The notes beneath the pieces are model-generated. The model ran no database searches, was not told the origin of the DNA, and saw only the letters and a list, made by a program, of their open reading frames with translations. A DNA stretch of 48,553 nucleotides from an uncultured Prevotellaceae bacterium (GTDB lineage Bacteria; Bacteroidota; Bacteroidia; Bacteroidales; Bacteroidaceae): positions 1 to 48,553 of the forward strand of contig ONYA01000021.1 of assembly GCA_900321965.1 (NCBI GenBank), written 5' to 3'. Shown piece by piece: positions 1 through 7,161 of the stretch; the first letter of the stretch is position 1, and the number at the start of each line of letters is the position of its first letter. A program made the translations under genes and the position numbers.

Positions 1-118
1 ACTTGTTCGCTTGCCCCAGCAAGAACCCGTAGCCTTTCGCCGCTGAAAAGCGGCATATCTTCCTTTATCTTCCTATATCTTCTCAACATGCGAAACTTGA
101 ATAAAGAATATTATTTCA

Positions 119-360
119 GATTGTTGAGATGAATTTTTTCTTATTGTTGCTGATTTCTTTCTAAAATACAAAAAAAATCGTTTTTTGTTTTGTTCTTTGC
201 TCACTTATTCGTATCTTTGACTCCGTCTCGCTCGACGCTTGCGGCGCTTATTCGAGCCTTGCGAGTCTTAAGAAGATACTGTCGCTCGAAAGAAAAAACA
301 AAAAAAGTTGAGTTTTTGTTTTGTCCTTTGCTCACTTATTCGTATCTTTGCATCGCGCTA
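119..360. repeat. AT-rich intergenic repeat with two promoter cassettes
   Basis: The stretch before the first gene (1-428) holds no gene. Bases 119-280 recur almost unchanged at 4073-4233, including the run from ttgttgagatgaa through a promoter to a segment reading gacgcttgcggcgcttattc. It carries two copies of a cassette: an A-run/T-run hairpin (caaaaaaa...tttttgttttg), then ctttgctcacttattcg, then TATCTTTG (212-219 and 343-350). Bases 1-110 hold a tract of ttcctttatcttcctatatctt type, related to the gaagata tracts at 4014 and 35271. Bases 357-397 are a 14-base tandem repeat (cgctaaaggtaaaa). Confidence 0.75.
320..350 (+). promoter_or_regulatory. Bacteroidota-type promoter for the first ATPase
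   Basis: TTTG at 320-323, a 19-base spacer and TATCTTTG at 343-350 match the Bacteroidota sigma-ABfr consensus (TTTG, 19-21 bases, TAnnTTTG). The ATPase start lies about 75 bases downstream, with aggagaaggag just before its ATG. The -33 element lies inside the T-arm of an A/T hairpin, so the same DNA could also end upstream transcripts. Confidence 0.7.
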
Positions 361-428
361 AAGGTAAAACGCTAAAAGTAAAACGCTAAAGGTGAAATGA
401 CATTAAACATCAAAAGGAGAAGGAGACT

Positions 429-1574
429 ATGATAAAGAAAAGCAAAAAACTTCAAAACCCCTTTGTTTACGAGGGGTACGAGGGGCCAGACTATTTCTGC
501 GACCGCACCGTTGAGACAGAAAAGCTGATCGCGAACCTGACAAACGGCAGAAATACGACGCTGATTTCCCCCAGAAAAATCGGCAAAACCGGGTTGATTC
601 ACCATACTCTAAATCAGATAAAGCAGCAAAACAAGGATGCCGTATGCATCTACGCCGACATTTTCCATACGCATAACCTGCATGACTTCATACAGGCTTT
701 AGGACGAGCCATCGTCGAAGAAAAATTATTAGACAGCCGGGGGGCACTTGACAAGGTGCTCAGATTCTTCAGCCTGTGGCGACCGACGGTATCGCTCGAC
801 CCCGTCACGGGCGCGCCCACCATCTCCGTTACCTTTGAGCGTTCAGACACAGAATACACACTGAAAAGCATATTTGAATACCTGAAGAACAGCGGCAGGG
901 AAGTGTTTATAGCCATTGACGAGTTTCAGACCATCGCCGACTACCCCGAGCAAGGCACCGAAGCTCTGTTGCGTTCATACATACAGTTTATTCACAATGC
1001 GCACTTCGTGTTTTCAGGCAGCAAGCTTCACCTGATGGCAGAGATGTTTTCCTCGCCGAAACGTCCTTTCTATCAAAGCACAGACACCATCAGTCTCGAA
1101 CCGCTTCATGAAGAAATCTATTATGATTTCGCCTCACGTTTCTTCAAGGCGAAGAAGGGGTCGATAGCTACAGACGTATTCCATCAGCTTTACGAACAGT
1201 TCGACGGCTATACCTGGTATATGCAGTCTGTACTTAACAGACTTTACGAGAGCGAAATGCATGTGACGGACTACCAGCAGGTGAGGGATACCATATTAGG
1301 AATTATAACCGACAAGTCCAGCCAATATGAAACGCTGATGAATTTTCTTACCAGCAACCAGTTACAGCTTCTTAAAGCCATCGCCCTTGAAGGCCGGGTA
1401 GCACAACCGCAAGCACACGAGTTCTTACAGAAGTATGAATTGCCGAGCGCAAGCAGTATCAGGAAATCGCTCGATGTGCTGAAGGAGAAAGAGCTGGTCT
1501 ACAAGTCACAGGACGGCCTTATGGTCTACGACCGTTTCCTCGACCTGTGGCTGAAGCGAACTTTTTACAGGTAA
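429..1574 (+). CDS. P-loop ATPase (archaeal-ATPase/COG1672-like)
   Basis: A 381-residue protein with a Walker A motif in SPRKIGKTGLI (about residues 47-57) and a Walker B in VFIAIDEFQ (about residues 158-166). An FSGS motif follows near residue 196 in a sensor-like position, and a predicted winged-helix-like C-terminus ends in YDRFLDLWLKR. This matches the uncharacterised Bacteroidota AAA/STAND-like ATPases of the archaeal ATPase group, whose substrate is not known. There is no signal peptide, so it is cytoplasmic. The N-terminus NPFVYEGYEGPDYFCDR is matched by NPFIVVGKIKPEYFCDR in the paralogue at 7162-8280. The start is supported by an upstream aggagaaggag. It begins an island of toxin-antitoxin genes, which hints at a defence or stress role, but that is inference. 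Confidence 0.8.
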   Translation: MIKKSKKLQNPFVYEGYEGPDYFCDRTVETEKLIANLTNGRNTTLISPRKIGKTGLIHHTLNQIKQQNKDAVCIYADIFHTHNLHDFIQALGRAIVEEKLLDSRGALDKVLRFFSLWRPTVSLDPVTGAPTISVTFERSDTEYTLKSIFEYLKNSGREVFIAIDEFQTIADYPEQGTEALLRSYIQFIHNAHFVFSGSKLHLMAEMFSSPKRPFYQSTDTISLEPLHEEIYYDFASRFFKAKKGSIATDVFHQLYEQFDGYTWYMQSVLNRLYESEMHVTDYQQVRDTILGIITDKSSQYETLMNFLTSNQLQLLKAIALEGRVAQPQAHEFLQKYELPSASSIRKSLDVLKEKELVYKSQDGLMVYDRFLDLWLKRTFYR

Positions 1575-2157
1575 TGATTACGGCAATTCGTTTCTTTTAG
1601 AAAACAGACAGAAGCATATCGTTTTGTTTCGGAAAAGAATTCATGGGTCGCTGCGCTCAAAATTCTTGCTCTGGCAAGCGTCTCCTTCGTCGCCGAGCGA
1701 TAAGAAAATTCGTTTCGAAAATTATACAGAAGACTATTTTTTATTTTAACACGAATTCTTGCTTAGGCAAGCGTCCCTTTGGGCCGAGCGACCACTTAAT
1801 TGTCCATTAATTTTTGCTGCGCGTAGCAAATTCGTGTAATTAGTGAAATTCGTAGTTCATTATTCAATTAGAGTGAAATTAGTGGTTCATTATAGTGTAA
1901 TCTTTGTCGTCTGTCGGCTCAAAATCTTTTAAATCTTAAAATCTTTGTTCATTATAAAACGAATTGCTGTATTTTATTTTGGAAAACAATTGGAAAAAAT
2001 TAGAATAATCTGTCTCAAACATTCTATAACGCGAGTCTTTTTAAAACGAATTTCCACAAATGAACACAAATTTTTATGTGACAGTTGCGCCACATGGCAT
2101 TATATGGTTCATTATATGGTCTAAGATACTGTCGCTCGAAAGAAAAAACAAAAAAAT
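1575..2157. repeat. Gene-free AT-rich repeat region
   Basis: No convincing reading frame in 580 bases. It contains degenerate palindromic pieces: acacgaatt at 1749-1757 pairs with aattcgtgt at 1830-1838; cttgctctggcaagcg and cttgcttaggcaagcg are two related short hairpins; and ttcgtagttcattattcaattagagtgaaattagtggttcattat is a loose tandem repeat. The 3' end (about 2121-2200) is another copy of the hairpin-plus-promoter cassette. Confidence 0.5.
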
Positions 2158-2169
2158 TTGGGTTTTTGT

Positions 2170-2200
2170 TTTGTCCTTTGCTCACTTATTCGTATCTTTG
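2170..2200 (+). promoter_or_regulatory. Cassette promoter for the RelE-type toxin-antitoxin pair
   Basis: TTTG, a 19-base spacer and TATCTTTG (2193-2200) lie 20 bases before the antitoxin start at 2221. The sequence from gaaagaaaaaacaaaaaaa to the -7 element is nearly identical to the copies ending at 350, 3124 and 4339. Confidence 0.7.
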
Positions 2201-2220
2201 CAGAAAATAACGAATACAAA

Positions 2221-2514
2221 ATGTATATGACGACTACCATTTCACTTCCCATCAACGAGTATCATCGTGCAGAAGCCTATGCCAAAGAACGAAACCTGAG
2301 TATGGACGACCTGTTCATATCACTCATCAATCAGCTGACTCTTAACGAGGAATACGAGAAATGGAGTATGCCTGAGACAAACAGTTCCCCTTTATCATTA
2401 GAGGAGCTTAATGCCCGAATAGAACAGGGAGAACAACAATTCGAAAACGGTGAATATAAGACACACGAACAACTTATGACCGAACTTCAGCACGAATTCT
2501 CATGGCTAAAGTAA
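2221..2514 (+). CDS. Antitoxin of a type II RelE/ParE-like system
   Basis: A 97-residue protein whose N-terminus (TTTISLPINEYHRAEAYAKE) looks like a ribbon-helix-helix DNA-binding segment, followed by an acidic, helical C-terminus that would wrap the toxin. The start at 2221 was chosen because it lies just downstream of the TATCTTTG promoter element; 2227 (MTTTISL) is an alternative. A longer upstream frame would begin inside the promoter. It overlaps the toxin gene by 13 bases, the usual coupling for these pairs. By analogy with the family it should bind the toxin and repress its own promoter. The exact antitoxin family is not recognisable by eye. Confidence 0.75.
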   Translation: MYMTTTISLPINEYHRAEAYAKERNLSMDDLFISLINQLTLNEEYEKWSMPETNSSPLSLEELNARIEQGEQQFENGEYKTHEQLMTELQHEFSWLK

Positions 2515-2822
2515 TATGGAACAAACAGGCCGAGACAGAGTGGAGAAAAAGATTACTCTACGGATTAAACGAGTTCGGCAAGACGACAGCCATCCATTAT
2601 GTGCAAAGAACAAACCACATCATCGGTATCATTAGAAAACACCCTATGATGGGACCTATCGAACCGTTAATCAAGGGAAAGAAGCATCAGTATCGTCATT
2701 TCCGTCTTATCGGTCCGCTGAAGCTCATCTATTATTACATTGAGAGTTCGGACACCATCAGAATCGTAGATGTCTGGGATTCTCGTCGCGAGCCGAAAAA
2801 GCTCTCAAAAAGGATATCATAG
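2502..2822 (+). CDS. RelE/ParE-family toxin
   Basis: A 106-residue basic protein with the fold signature of the RelE/ParE superfamily: an N-terminal strand (MAKVIWNKQAETEWRK), two helices, then strands HFRLIGPLKLIYYYI and IRIVDVWDSRREPKKL with the typical late D-x-R/R-x-P pattern. It starts inside the last codons of the antitoxin gene. RelE members cut mRNA on the ribosome and ParE members poison gyrase; the sequence alone does not show which applies. The region after it (2823-3143) is a repeat-rich spacer. Confidence 0.8.
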   Translation: MAKVIWNKQAETEWRKRLLYGLNEFGKTTAIHYVQRTNHIIGIIRKHPMMGPIEPLIKGKKHQYRHFRLIGPLKLIYYYIESSDTIRIVDVWDSRREPKKLSKRIS

Positions 2823-3143
2823 TAAGTCACTCGACGCTTGCGGCACTTATTCGAGCCATTGTCTTATGTCTAAGGAATCGAGGCGCTCGGCGACGCAAGG
2901 AGACGCATTCTTCGCAAGCGAAGCGGCAAAGCCGAGCGGTCAAGAAAAAGGCAAGAATAAAGGAAGGCTAGGGCCGAGAAGAATTCCTATGTTCCGAAAT
3001 TCCTTAGAACATAAAAACTGTCGTTCTTGCGTCCCGATGGTAGCAAGCGCTACGCGATTACGAAAGAAAAAACAAAAAAAGTTGGTTTTTTGTTTTGTCC
3101 TTTGCTCACTTATTCGTATCTTTGCAAAAAATAATGTGAGGAC
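2823..3143. repeat. Gene-free spacer with inverted repeat and promoter cassette
   Basis: No credible gene. ttatgtctaaggaat near 2863 pairs with attccttagaacataa near 2999, forming a large imperfect inverted repeat around a GC-richer core (ggcgctcggcgacgcaagg). Bases from gttcttgcgtcccgatggta (about 3023) to 3124 repeat nearly exactly at 4239-4339, including the hairpin-plus-promoter cassette with TATCTTTG at 3117-3124, which would drive the MntA-HepT pair. A 126-codon open frame across the spacer (2770-3150) is only repeat translation. Confidence 0.55.
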
Positions 3144-3437
3144 ATGTTAGTACTTCAAGATTGCATACAGAAGCTACAGATGTTCAAGAGTGAATTCGGC
3201 AAGGAATTCGGAATCTTGAAATTAGGAATCTTCGGTTCAGTTGCACGACAGCAGAATCGTGAAGATAGTGATATTGACATTGTGGTGGAAGTAGAAAAGC
3301 CCACGCTAAGTTTGATGTACAAACTAAGGGAAATGCTAAAACGCCTGTTTAATGCAGAAGTTGATCTTGTCAGGTTCCGCGATTCTTTGCGTCCTTTGTT
3401 TAAGTCCAACATTCAAAGAGATGCCATCTATGTCTGA
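3144..3437 (+). CDS. MntA-like nucleotidyltransferase antitoxin
   Basis: A 97-residue minimal nucleotidyltransferase. GSVARQQNREDSDIDIVVEV contains GS-x10-D-x-D exactly, the family's catalytic signature, with the two aspartates expected to bind metal. In characterised MntA-HepT systems this enzyme adds AMP groups to a tyrosine of the HEPN toxin and so silences it. The start at 3144 follows the TATCTTTG promoter by about 20 bases and a gaggac ribosome-binding-like site. Its end overlaps the start of the HEPN gene, consistent with translational coupling. Core motifs appear intact and the length is normal. Confidence 0.88.
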   Translation: MLVLQDCIQKLQMFKSEFGKEFGILKLGIFGSVARQQNREDSDIDIVVEVEKPTLSLMYKLREMLKRLFNAEVDLVRFRDSLRPLFKSNIQRDAIYV

Positions 3438-3819
3438 AGACCAAACTACATTATACGACAGGCTTGAAGACATTCTTGAGTCAATTAATCTTATACAAGA
3501 ATGGACTATAGGCAGAACCACAGTGGATGATTTCATGACCTCTTCAACAGGTGTAATGGCGTTCAATGCATGTGTTATGCGATTTCAAGTCATAGGTGAG
3601 CATGTCGGAAAACTTTTGAAATCAGAAAAGCCATTGTTGGATAACTACCCACAGATTCCGTGGCATGCCATTTATGGGTTGAGAAATATCATATCTCATG
3701 AATACGCAAATATTGACGAAGACATTATTGTCTCTGTTATAAACGATGATCTTCAGCCGTTGAAAGATGCCATAGAAGATATGATGAATGAAGCAAAGAT
3801 ACAAAGTTATTGCGAATAA
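3421..3819 (+). CDS. HepT-like HEPN ribonuclease toxin
   Basis: A 132-residue HEPN-domain protein. RNIISHEY contains the complete R-x4-H-x-Y motif: Arg and His form the RNase active site, and Tyr is the residue AMPylated by the partner in studied HepT proteins. Starts at 3421 and 3430 both overlap the upstream nucleotidyltransferase gene, by 17 or 8 bases; 3421 is used here. In the family the HEPN protein cleaves RNA, and the pair acts in phage defence or plasmid maintenance. An inverted repeat at 3819-3880 lies at its stop and could terminate the transcript. Confidence 0.88.
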   Translation: MPSMSEDQTTLYDRLEDILESINLIQEWTIGRTTVDDFMTSSTGVMAFNACVMRFQVIGEHVGKLLKSEKPLLDNYPQIPWHAIYGLRNIISHEYANIDEDIIVSVINDDLQPLKDAIEDMMNEAKIQSYCE

Positions 3820-3880
3820 TATATCAAATCGGGTATATCTTTTTTGCTTACCAGCCGATATTATACCCGAACTGATATAT
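3819..3880 (+). terminator. Inverted repeat after the MntA-HepT pair
   Basis: atatatcaaatcgggtata (3819-3837) pairs with tatacccgaactgatatat (3862-3880) with two mismatches around a 24-base loop containing ttttttgc. It is placed to end the toxin transcript, though the loop is long for a classic terminator. Confidence 0.5.
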
Positions 3881-4426
3881 ATACAGCGTCTCAATAATCC
3901 GTAATATCCATAATAAGTTCTGGTCCTTTTTCGGAAAAAAAATGAGAAAGAATGAGAAAGAATTATTTACAACAATTATAAAGAATACAAATTTCGCAAG
4001 CTCCGCTTGCCTTGAAGATAAAAGGAGATAGAAGGAGATAAAAGACATTACTTCACGCTCGAGCTTGCCAAGAATTGTTGAGATGAATTTTTTCTTATTG
4101 TTGCTAATTTCTTTCTAAAAACAAAAAAAGTTGGGTTTTTGTTTTGTTCTTTGCTCATTTATTTGTACCTTTGACTCCGTCTCGCTCGACGCTTGCGGCG
4201 CTTATTCGAGCCTTGCGAGTCTTAAGAAGATACTCGCGTTCTTGCGTCCCGATGGTAGCAAGCGCTACGCGATTACGAAAGAAAAAACAAAAAAAATCGA
4301 GTTTTTGTTTTGTTCTTTGCTCACTTATTCGTATCTTTGCACCAGATTTGCGGAAATAGTCCGCACTCGGTTCAATCGGGAACTAAATACAATACTTATT
4401 AATATACTAAATCAAAAGCAAAACGT
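3881..4426. repeat. Gene-free spacer; second copy of the long direct repeat
   Basis: After a tract of aatgagaaag units (about 3940) and a gaagata/ggagata tract (4014-4043), bases 4073-4233 repeat 119-280 almost exactly, including a variant promoter TACCTTTG (4166-4173). This is fused to bases 4239-4339, which repeat 3023-3124. The final promoter is TTTG at 4309-4312 with TATCTTTG at 4332-4339, about 90 bases before the secreted protein gene. So the toxin-antitoxin island 429-3819 is bracketed by long direct repeats. Confidence 0.7.
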
Positions 4427-6838
4427 ATGAAACAAAAACTACTTACTCTTTTTGCGCTACTGCTGGGCGTATGCAGTGGGGCGTGGGCGGATGCTATCGG
4501 CGACTTGAAAACCATCGCCACTGACTATGTCTTTATAGCTGACAATATTACGGCAAATGGCACACAGAAACTGACAGCGAACAACTTGTACGATGGAAAT
4601 GTCATCTTTGCACCTACGGGAAATACTGTTGCAACAGGCAAAGGTTCGGTTACGTTTGACGGTAATAGCCACCTAAATTCGCTCAGACTTAAAAACACCC
4701 AGGATCAATTATGCTTTAAGGTTGGTGGTCCATGTACTGTAACTTTTTATACACAAAGTCAATCCGAGAGAGGTATCCAAGTCGGTTCATCTGCAGGCGG
4801 CACCCAATACGGTTCTCAGACTGCCAGTACAAGTGAATGGTCATGCAATATTACTGCTGCAGGTGTAGTTTACCTGTCTTCATACAATGGTGATTTCTAT
4901 TTTGCCGGCTTCAAAGTGACCTACCCAAAGACTGGCCAACCTACTATTGAAACTAATCCTGTAAGTGCAGAATATTCTCAAGGTGCAGTAGCAACAGCAC
5001 TCTCCGTAACAGCCACAGCTGCCAACAGTGGTGCACTGAGTTATCAATGGTATAAGAATGAGACGAACCAGAGTGTTTTGGATAGCGAAAGTGCCACTGC
5101 AATTGACGGAGCCACCAATTCCACATATGTTCCATCAACGACTTCAGCTGGAACAACTTACTATTTCTGTAAAGTGACGGAAGAAGGCAATGCTAATGTG
5201 GCAACAACAAGAATGGCAAAGATTCTGGTTAACCCTGCCGGATTTGACGTCGCTTTTTCTTTAGGCGAAGTGACAGGCACGGTCGGAACATTGCCAGCGG
5301 GCGCAAGTCACGTCAATTCATTTACTATTCCCGAAAACAAAACATTATATAAGGAAGGTTATACCCTTACTGCATGGAATGATGGAGAAGCCGACCATGC
5401 TATTGGGGCAACAATACCTATAACGGCCAATACGAATCTGACACCCGTATTCTCTGACAACACAAAAGAATTGGGCGACGCTGCTTCTGAAATTACATGG
5501 GACTTTCAAACAAACAATAATGCGCCAGCAATTGCACTTGAAGGTGAAGGGGCTACAGGACTTTTAGTAGCGCAGACAACAATTGGTGGAGTCAAGAGAG
5601 ATACTAAATTGGACATTGACGCAACCTCTGGAAAATTGAACAACACATCATATGGAGATTGGGCCCAAGCCAACGAAGGTACTAAATTGACAATACCAGT
5701 AACAGAGGGAGCTGTTGTACAGGCATTTGTTATGAATGAGGGAAGCAACCCCATTACTTTTGGGGGGATAGCAGGTTCTTACAATGCAAATCTATACTCC
5801 TATACGGCAACGGCAGACGGTAACCTTGATATTGTTATGGGGGATCAAAACTGGCTGCGTTATGTAACAGTAACTTACCCAAGTAAGAGCGCTGTATATA
5901 ATCTAACTACAGCAGAGGCCGAAATTCCTTTAACAAAAGCAAATATTGATGCTTACGATTACCTTGAAACAGCAAACATGTCATGGGCTACAAATAAAAC
6001 CTATGACGGCTTAACAGGCGATTTCCCAAATCTTGGTGGTGATACCAGAACAATTACTGTAAAAGTTAAGGGGGTAGCTTCATTTGAAGTTCGCAATCAG
6101 AATTCTACTGCCAATCGCCTTTATTATATTACTGTGGGAAATGGCAGTAAGCAAACAATTACTCATGGAGGTACTGGCGTAGAGTCTTCTGGTATCTTTG
6201 AAACTGGAACAACAGATGAAATCACCATTACCATCTCAGGTAGTAGTAAATCTACTTATCCTACAAAGATTATTCTTTATCAAAACGTCGTCGAGAAGAT
6301 TTCCACTAAGGCCGATCGCAACTACGCCTCATACGTGACGACCAACAAGCTCGACTTCGCTTCTGCTGAGGGTATTACAGCCTATATCGCAACGGGACTG
6401 AATGACGGTGGCACAGCTGTAGAGCTTACTCCTGTTGACGTCGTTCCGGCCAGCACTCCCATCATTGTGAAGACGGAGACGCAGGGTGCTACCGTGAACG
6501 TGCCTGTAACGACAGCTGAACCTAGTGACGTATCGGCCAACAAGCTGGTGGCCGGCGACGGTACAACAGACGCAACAGGCAGCACTTACTATTATCTTGC
6601 CAGCGATCAGTTCCACCTGGCAACAAGCGGTATTCTACAGAGCGGCAAAGCTTATCTGAATATTCCCGCTGCTGTCCGCGACCTGACATTCGTCTTTGGC
6701 GACGCCACAAGCATTGGCGCTACGCTAAAGAATAAAGAAATAGAGAATAAAGAAGTTTACAACCTGAAGGGGCAGCGCGTAGCTCAGCCTAAGAAGGGTC
6801 TGTACATTCAAAGTGGTAAGAAGGTAATCATTAAGTAA
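4427..6838 (+). CDS. Secreted Ig-like/InlB-like repeat protein with sorting-type tail
   Basis: An 803-residue exported protein. Residues 1-21 are a signal peptide (MKQKLLTLFALLLGVCSGAWA). An Ig-like segment lies at about 165-270 (with LSYQWYKN and TYYFCKV) and an InlB/Listeria-Bacteroides-type repeat at about 275-345 (FTIPENKTLYKEGYTLTAWN). Two beta-rich domains of carbohydrate-associated look follow. The C-terminus reads YNLKGQRVAQPKKGLYI then GKKVIIK, resembling the Por secretion (type IX) sorting tail family. No catalytic motif was recognised, so adhesion or glycan binding is only inference. Just before the tail is a low-complexity NKEIENKE stretch. A 50-residue peptide gene follows after 20 bases, the first of three such pairs in the window. 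Confidence 0.75.
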   Translation: MKQKLLTLFALLLGVCSGAWADAIGDLKTIATDYVFIADNITANGTQKLTANNLYDGNVIFAPTGNTVATGKGSVTFDGNSHLNSLRLKNTQDQLCFKVGGPCTVTFYTQSQSERGIQVGSSAGGTQYGSQTASTSEWSCNITAAGVVYLSSYNGDFYFAGFKVTYPKTGQPTIETNPVSAEYSQGAVATALSVTATAANSGALSYQWYKNETNQSVLDSESATAIDGATNSTYVPSTTSAGTTYYFCKVTEEGNANVATTRMAKILVNPAGFDVAFSLGEVTGTVGTLPAGASHVNSFTIPENKTLYKEGYTLTAWNDGEADHAIGATIPITANTNLTPVFSDNTKELGDAASEITWDFQTNNNAPAIALEGEGATGLLVAQTTIGGVKRDTKLDIDATSGKLNNTSYGDWAQANEGTKLTIPVTEGAVVQAFVMNEGSNPITFGGIAGSYNANLYSYTATADGNLDIVMGDQNWLRYVTVTYPSKSAVYNLTTAEAEIPLTKANIDAYDYLETANMSWATNKTYDGLTGDFPNLGGDTRTITVKVKGVASFEVRNQNSTANRLYYITVGNGSKQTITHGGTGVESSGIFETGTTDEITITISGSSKSTYPTKIILYQNVVEKISTKADRNYASYVTTNKLDFASAEGITAYIATGLNDGGTAVELTPVDVVPASTPIIVKTETQGATVNVPVTTAEPSDVSANKLVAGDGTTDATGSTYYYLASDQFHLATSGILQSGKAYLNIPAAVRDLTFVFGDATSIGATLKNKEIENKEVYNLKGQRVAQPKKGLYIQSGKKVIIK

Positions 6839-6858
6839 ACGAAAGGAGGACACAAATT

Positions 6859-7011
6859 ATGAAAAAAGTATATATCAATCCTGAAACAACGACTGTCATC
6901 ATTGAGCAGACACTGCAACTGATGGCAGGTTCAGAAATCCCCGTAGGCGACTCAGGCAGCGCAAACGACGCCGAAGGCCGCGACAACGCCAACGACCTCT
7001 GGGAAGAATAA
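6859..7011 (+). CDS. Small MKK-Y-P peptide, partner of secreted protein
   Basis: A 50-codon frame starting MKKVYINPETTT, with a central LQLMAGSEI and an acidic Gly/Asp/Asn-rich tail ending NANDLWEE. It is preceded by aaaggagga eight bases before the ATG, a far stronger ribosome-binding site than most genes here. It lies 20 bases after the secreted protein gene and is followed by a clear terminator, so the two form one transcript. It has no signal peptide and no recognised domain. Peptides with the same plan and the same AGGAGGA site follow the secreted proteins at 27589-30165 and 42301-44232. Function unknown. Confidence 0.75.
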   Translation: MKKVYINPETTTVIIEQTLQLMAGSEIPVGDSGSANDAEGRDNANDLWEE

Positions 7012-7038
7012 CTCAAAATCATCAATAGATACTATTTC

Positions 7039-7072
7039 AATGCCACTGCCTCGCGATGAAGCGGTGGCATTA
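7039..7072 (+). terminator. Hairpin terminator after the secreted protein/peptide pair
   Basis: aatgccactgc pairs perfectly with gcggtggcatt (one G-T) across an 11-base loop, followed by a T-rich stretch (tattctt). It separates the pair from the next promoter at 7129-7136. Confidence 0.7.
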
Positions 7073-7104
7073 TTCTTACCAATTATTCATTTTGCATTAT
7101 TTAA

Positions 7105-7136
7105 TTTGCATAATTCAAAATAAATAATTACCTTTG
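7105..7136 (+). promoter_or_regulatory. Promoter of the second ATPase
   Basis: TTTG at 7105-7108, a 20-base spacer and TACCTTTG at 7129-7136, with the ATPase ATG 26 bases downstream. Confidence 0.7.
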
Positions 7137-7161
7137 CACCGTCAATTCAACAAGCGGTGTT

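Noticed and set aside
2770-3150. 126-codon open frame between the two toxin systems
   Set aside because: It overlaps the RelE-type gene and then runs through repeats and a promoter cassette; its end is repeat translation shared with other copies.
6859-7011. Small peptides as lasso-peptide precursors, because of the Y-x-x-P motif near the N-terminus
   Set aside because: Lasso leaders do carry YxxP, but no lasso protease or cyclase gene lies near any of the three copies, and the tails lack a suitable ring residue pattern. Kept only as a distant resemblance.
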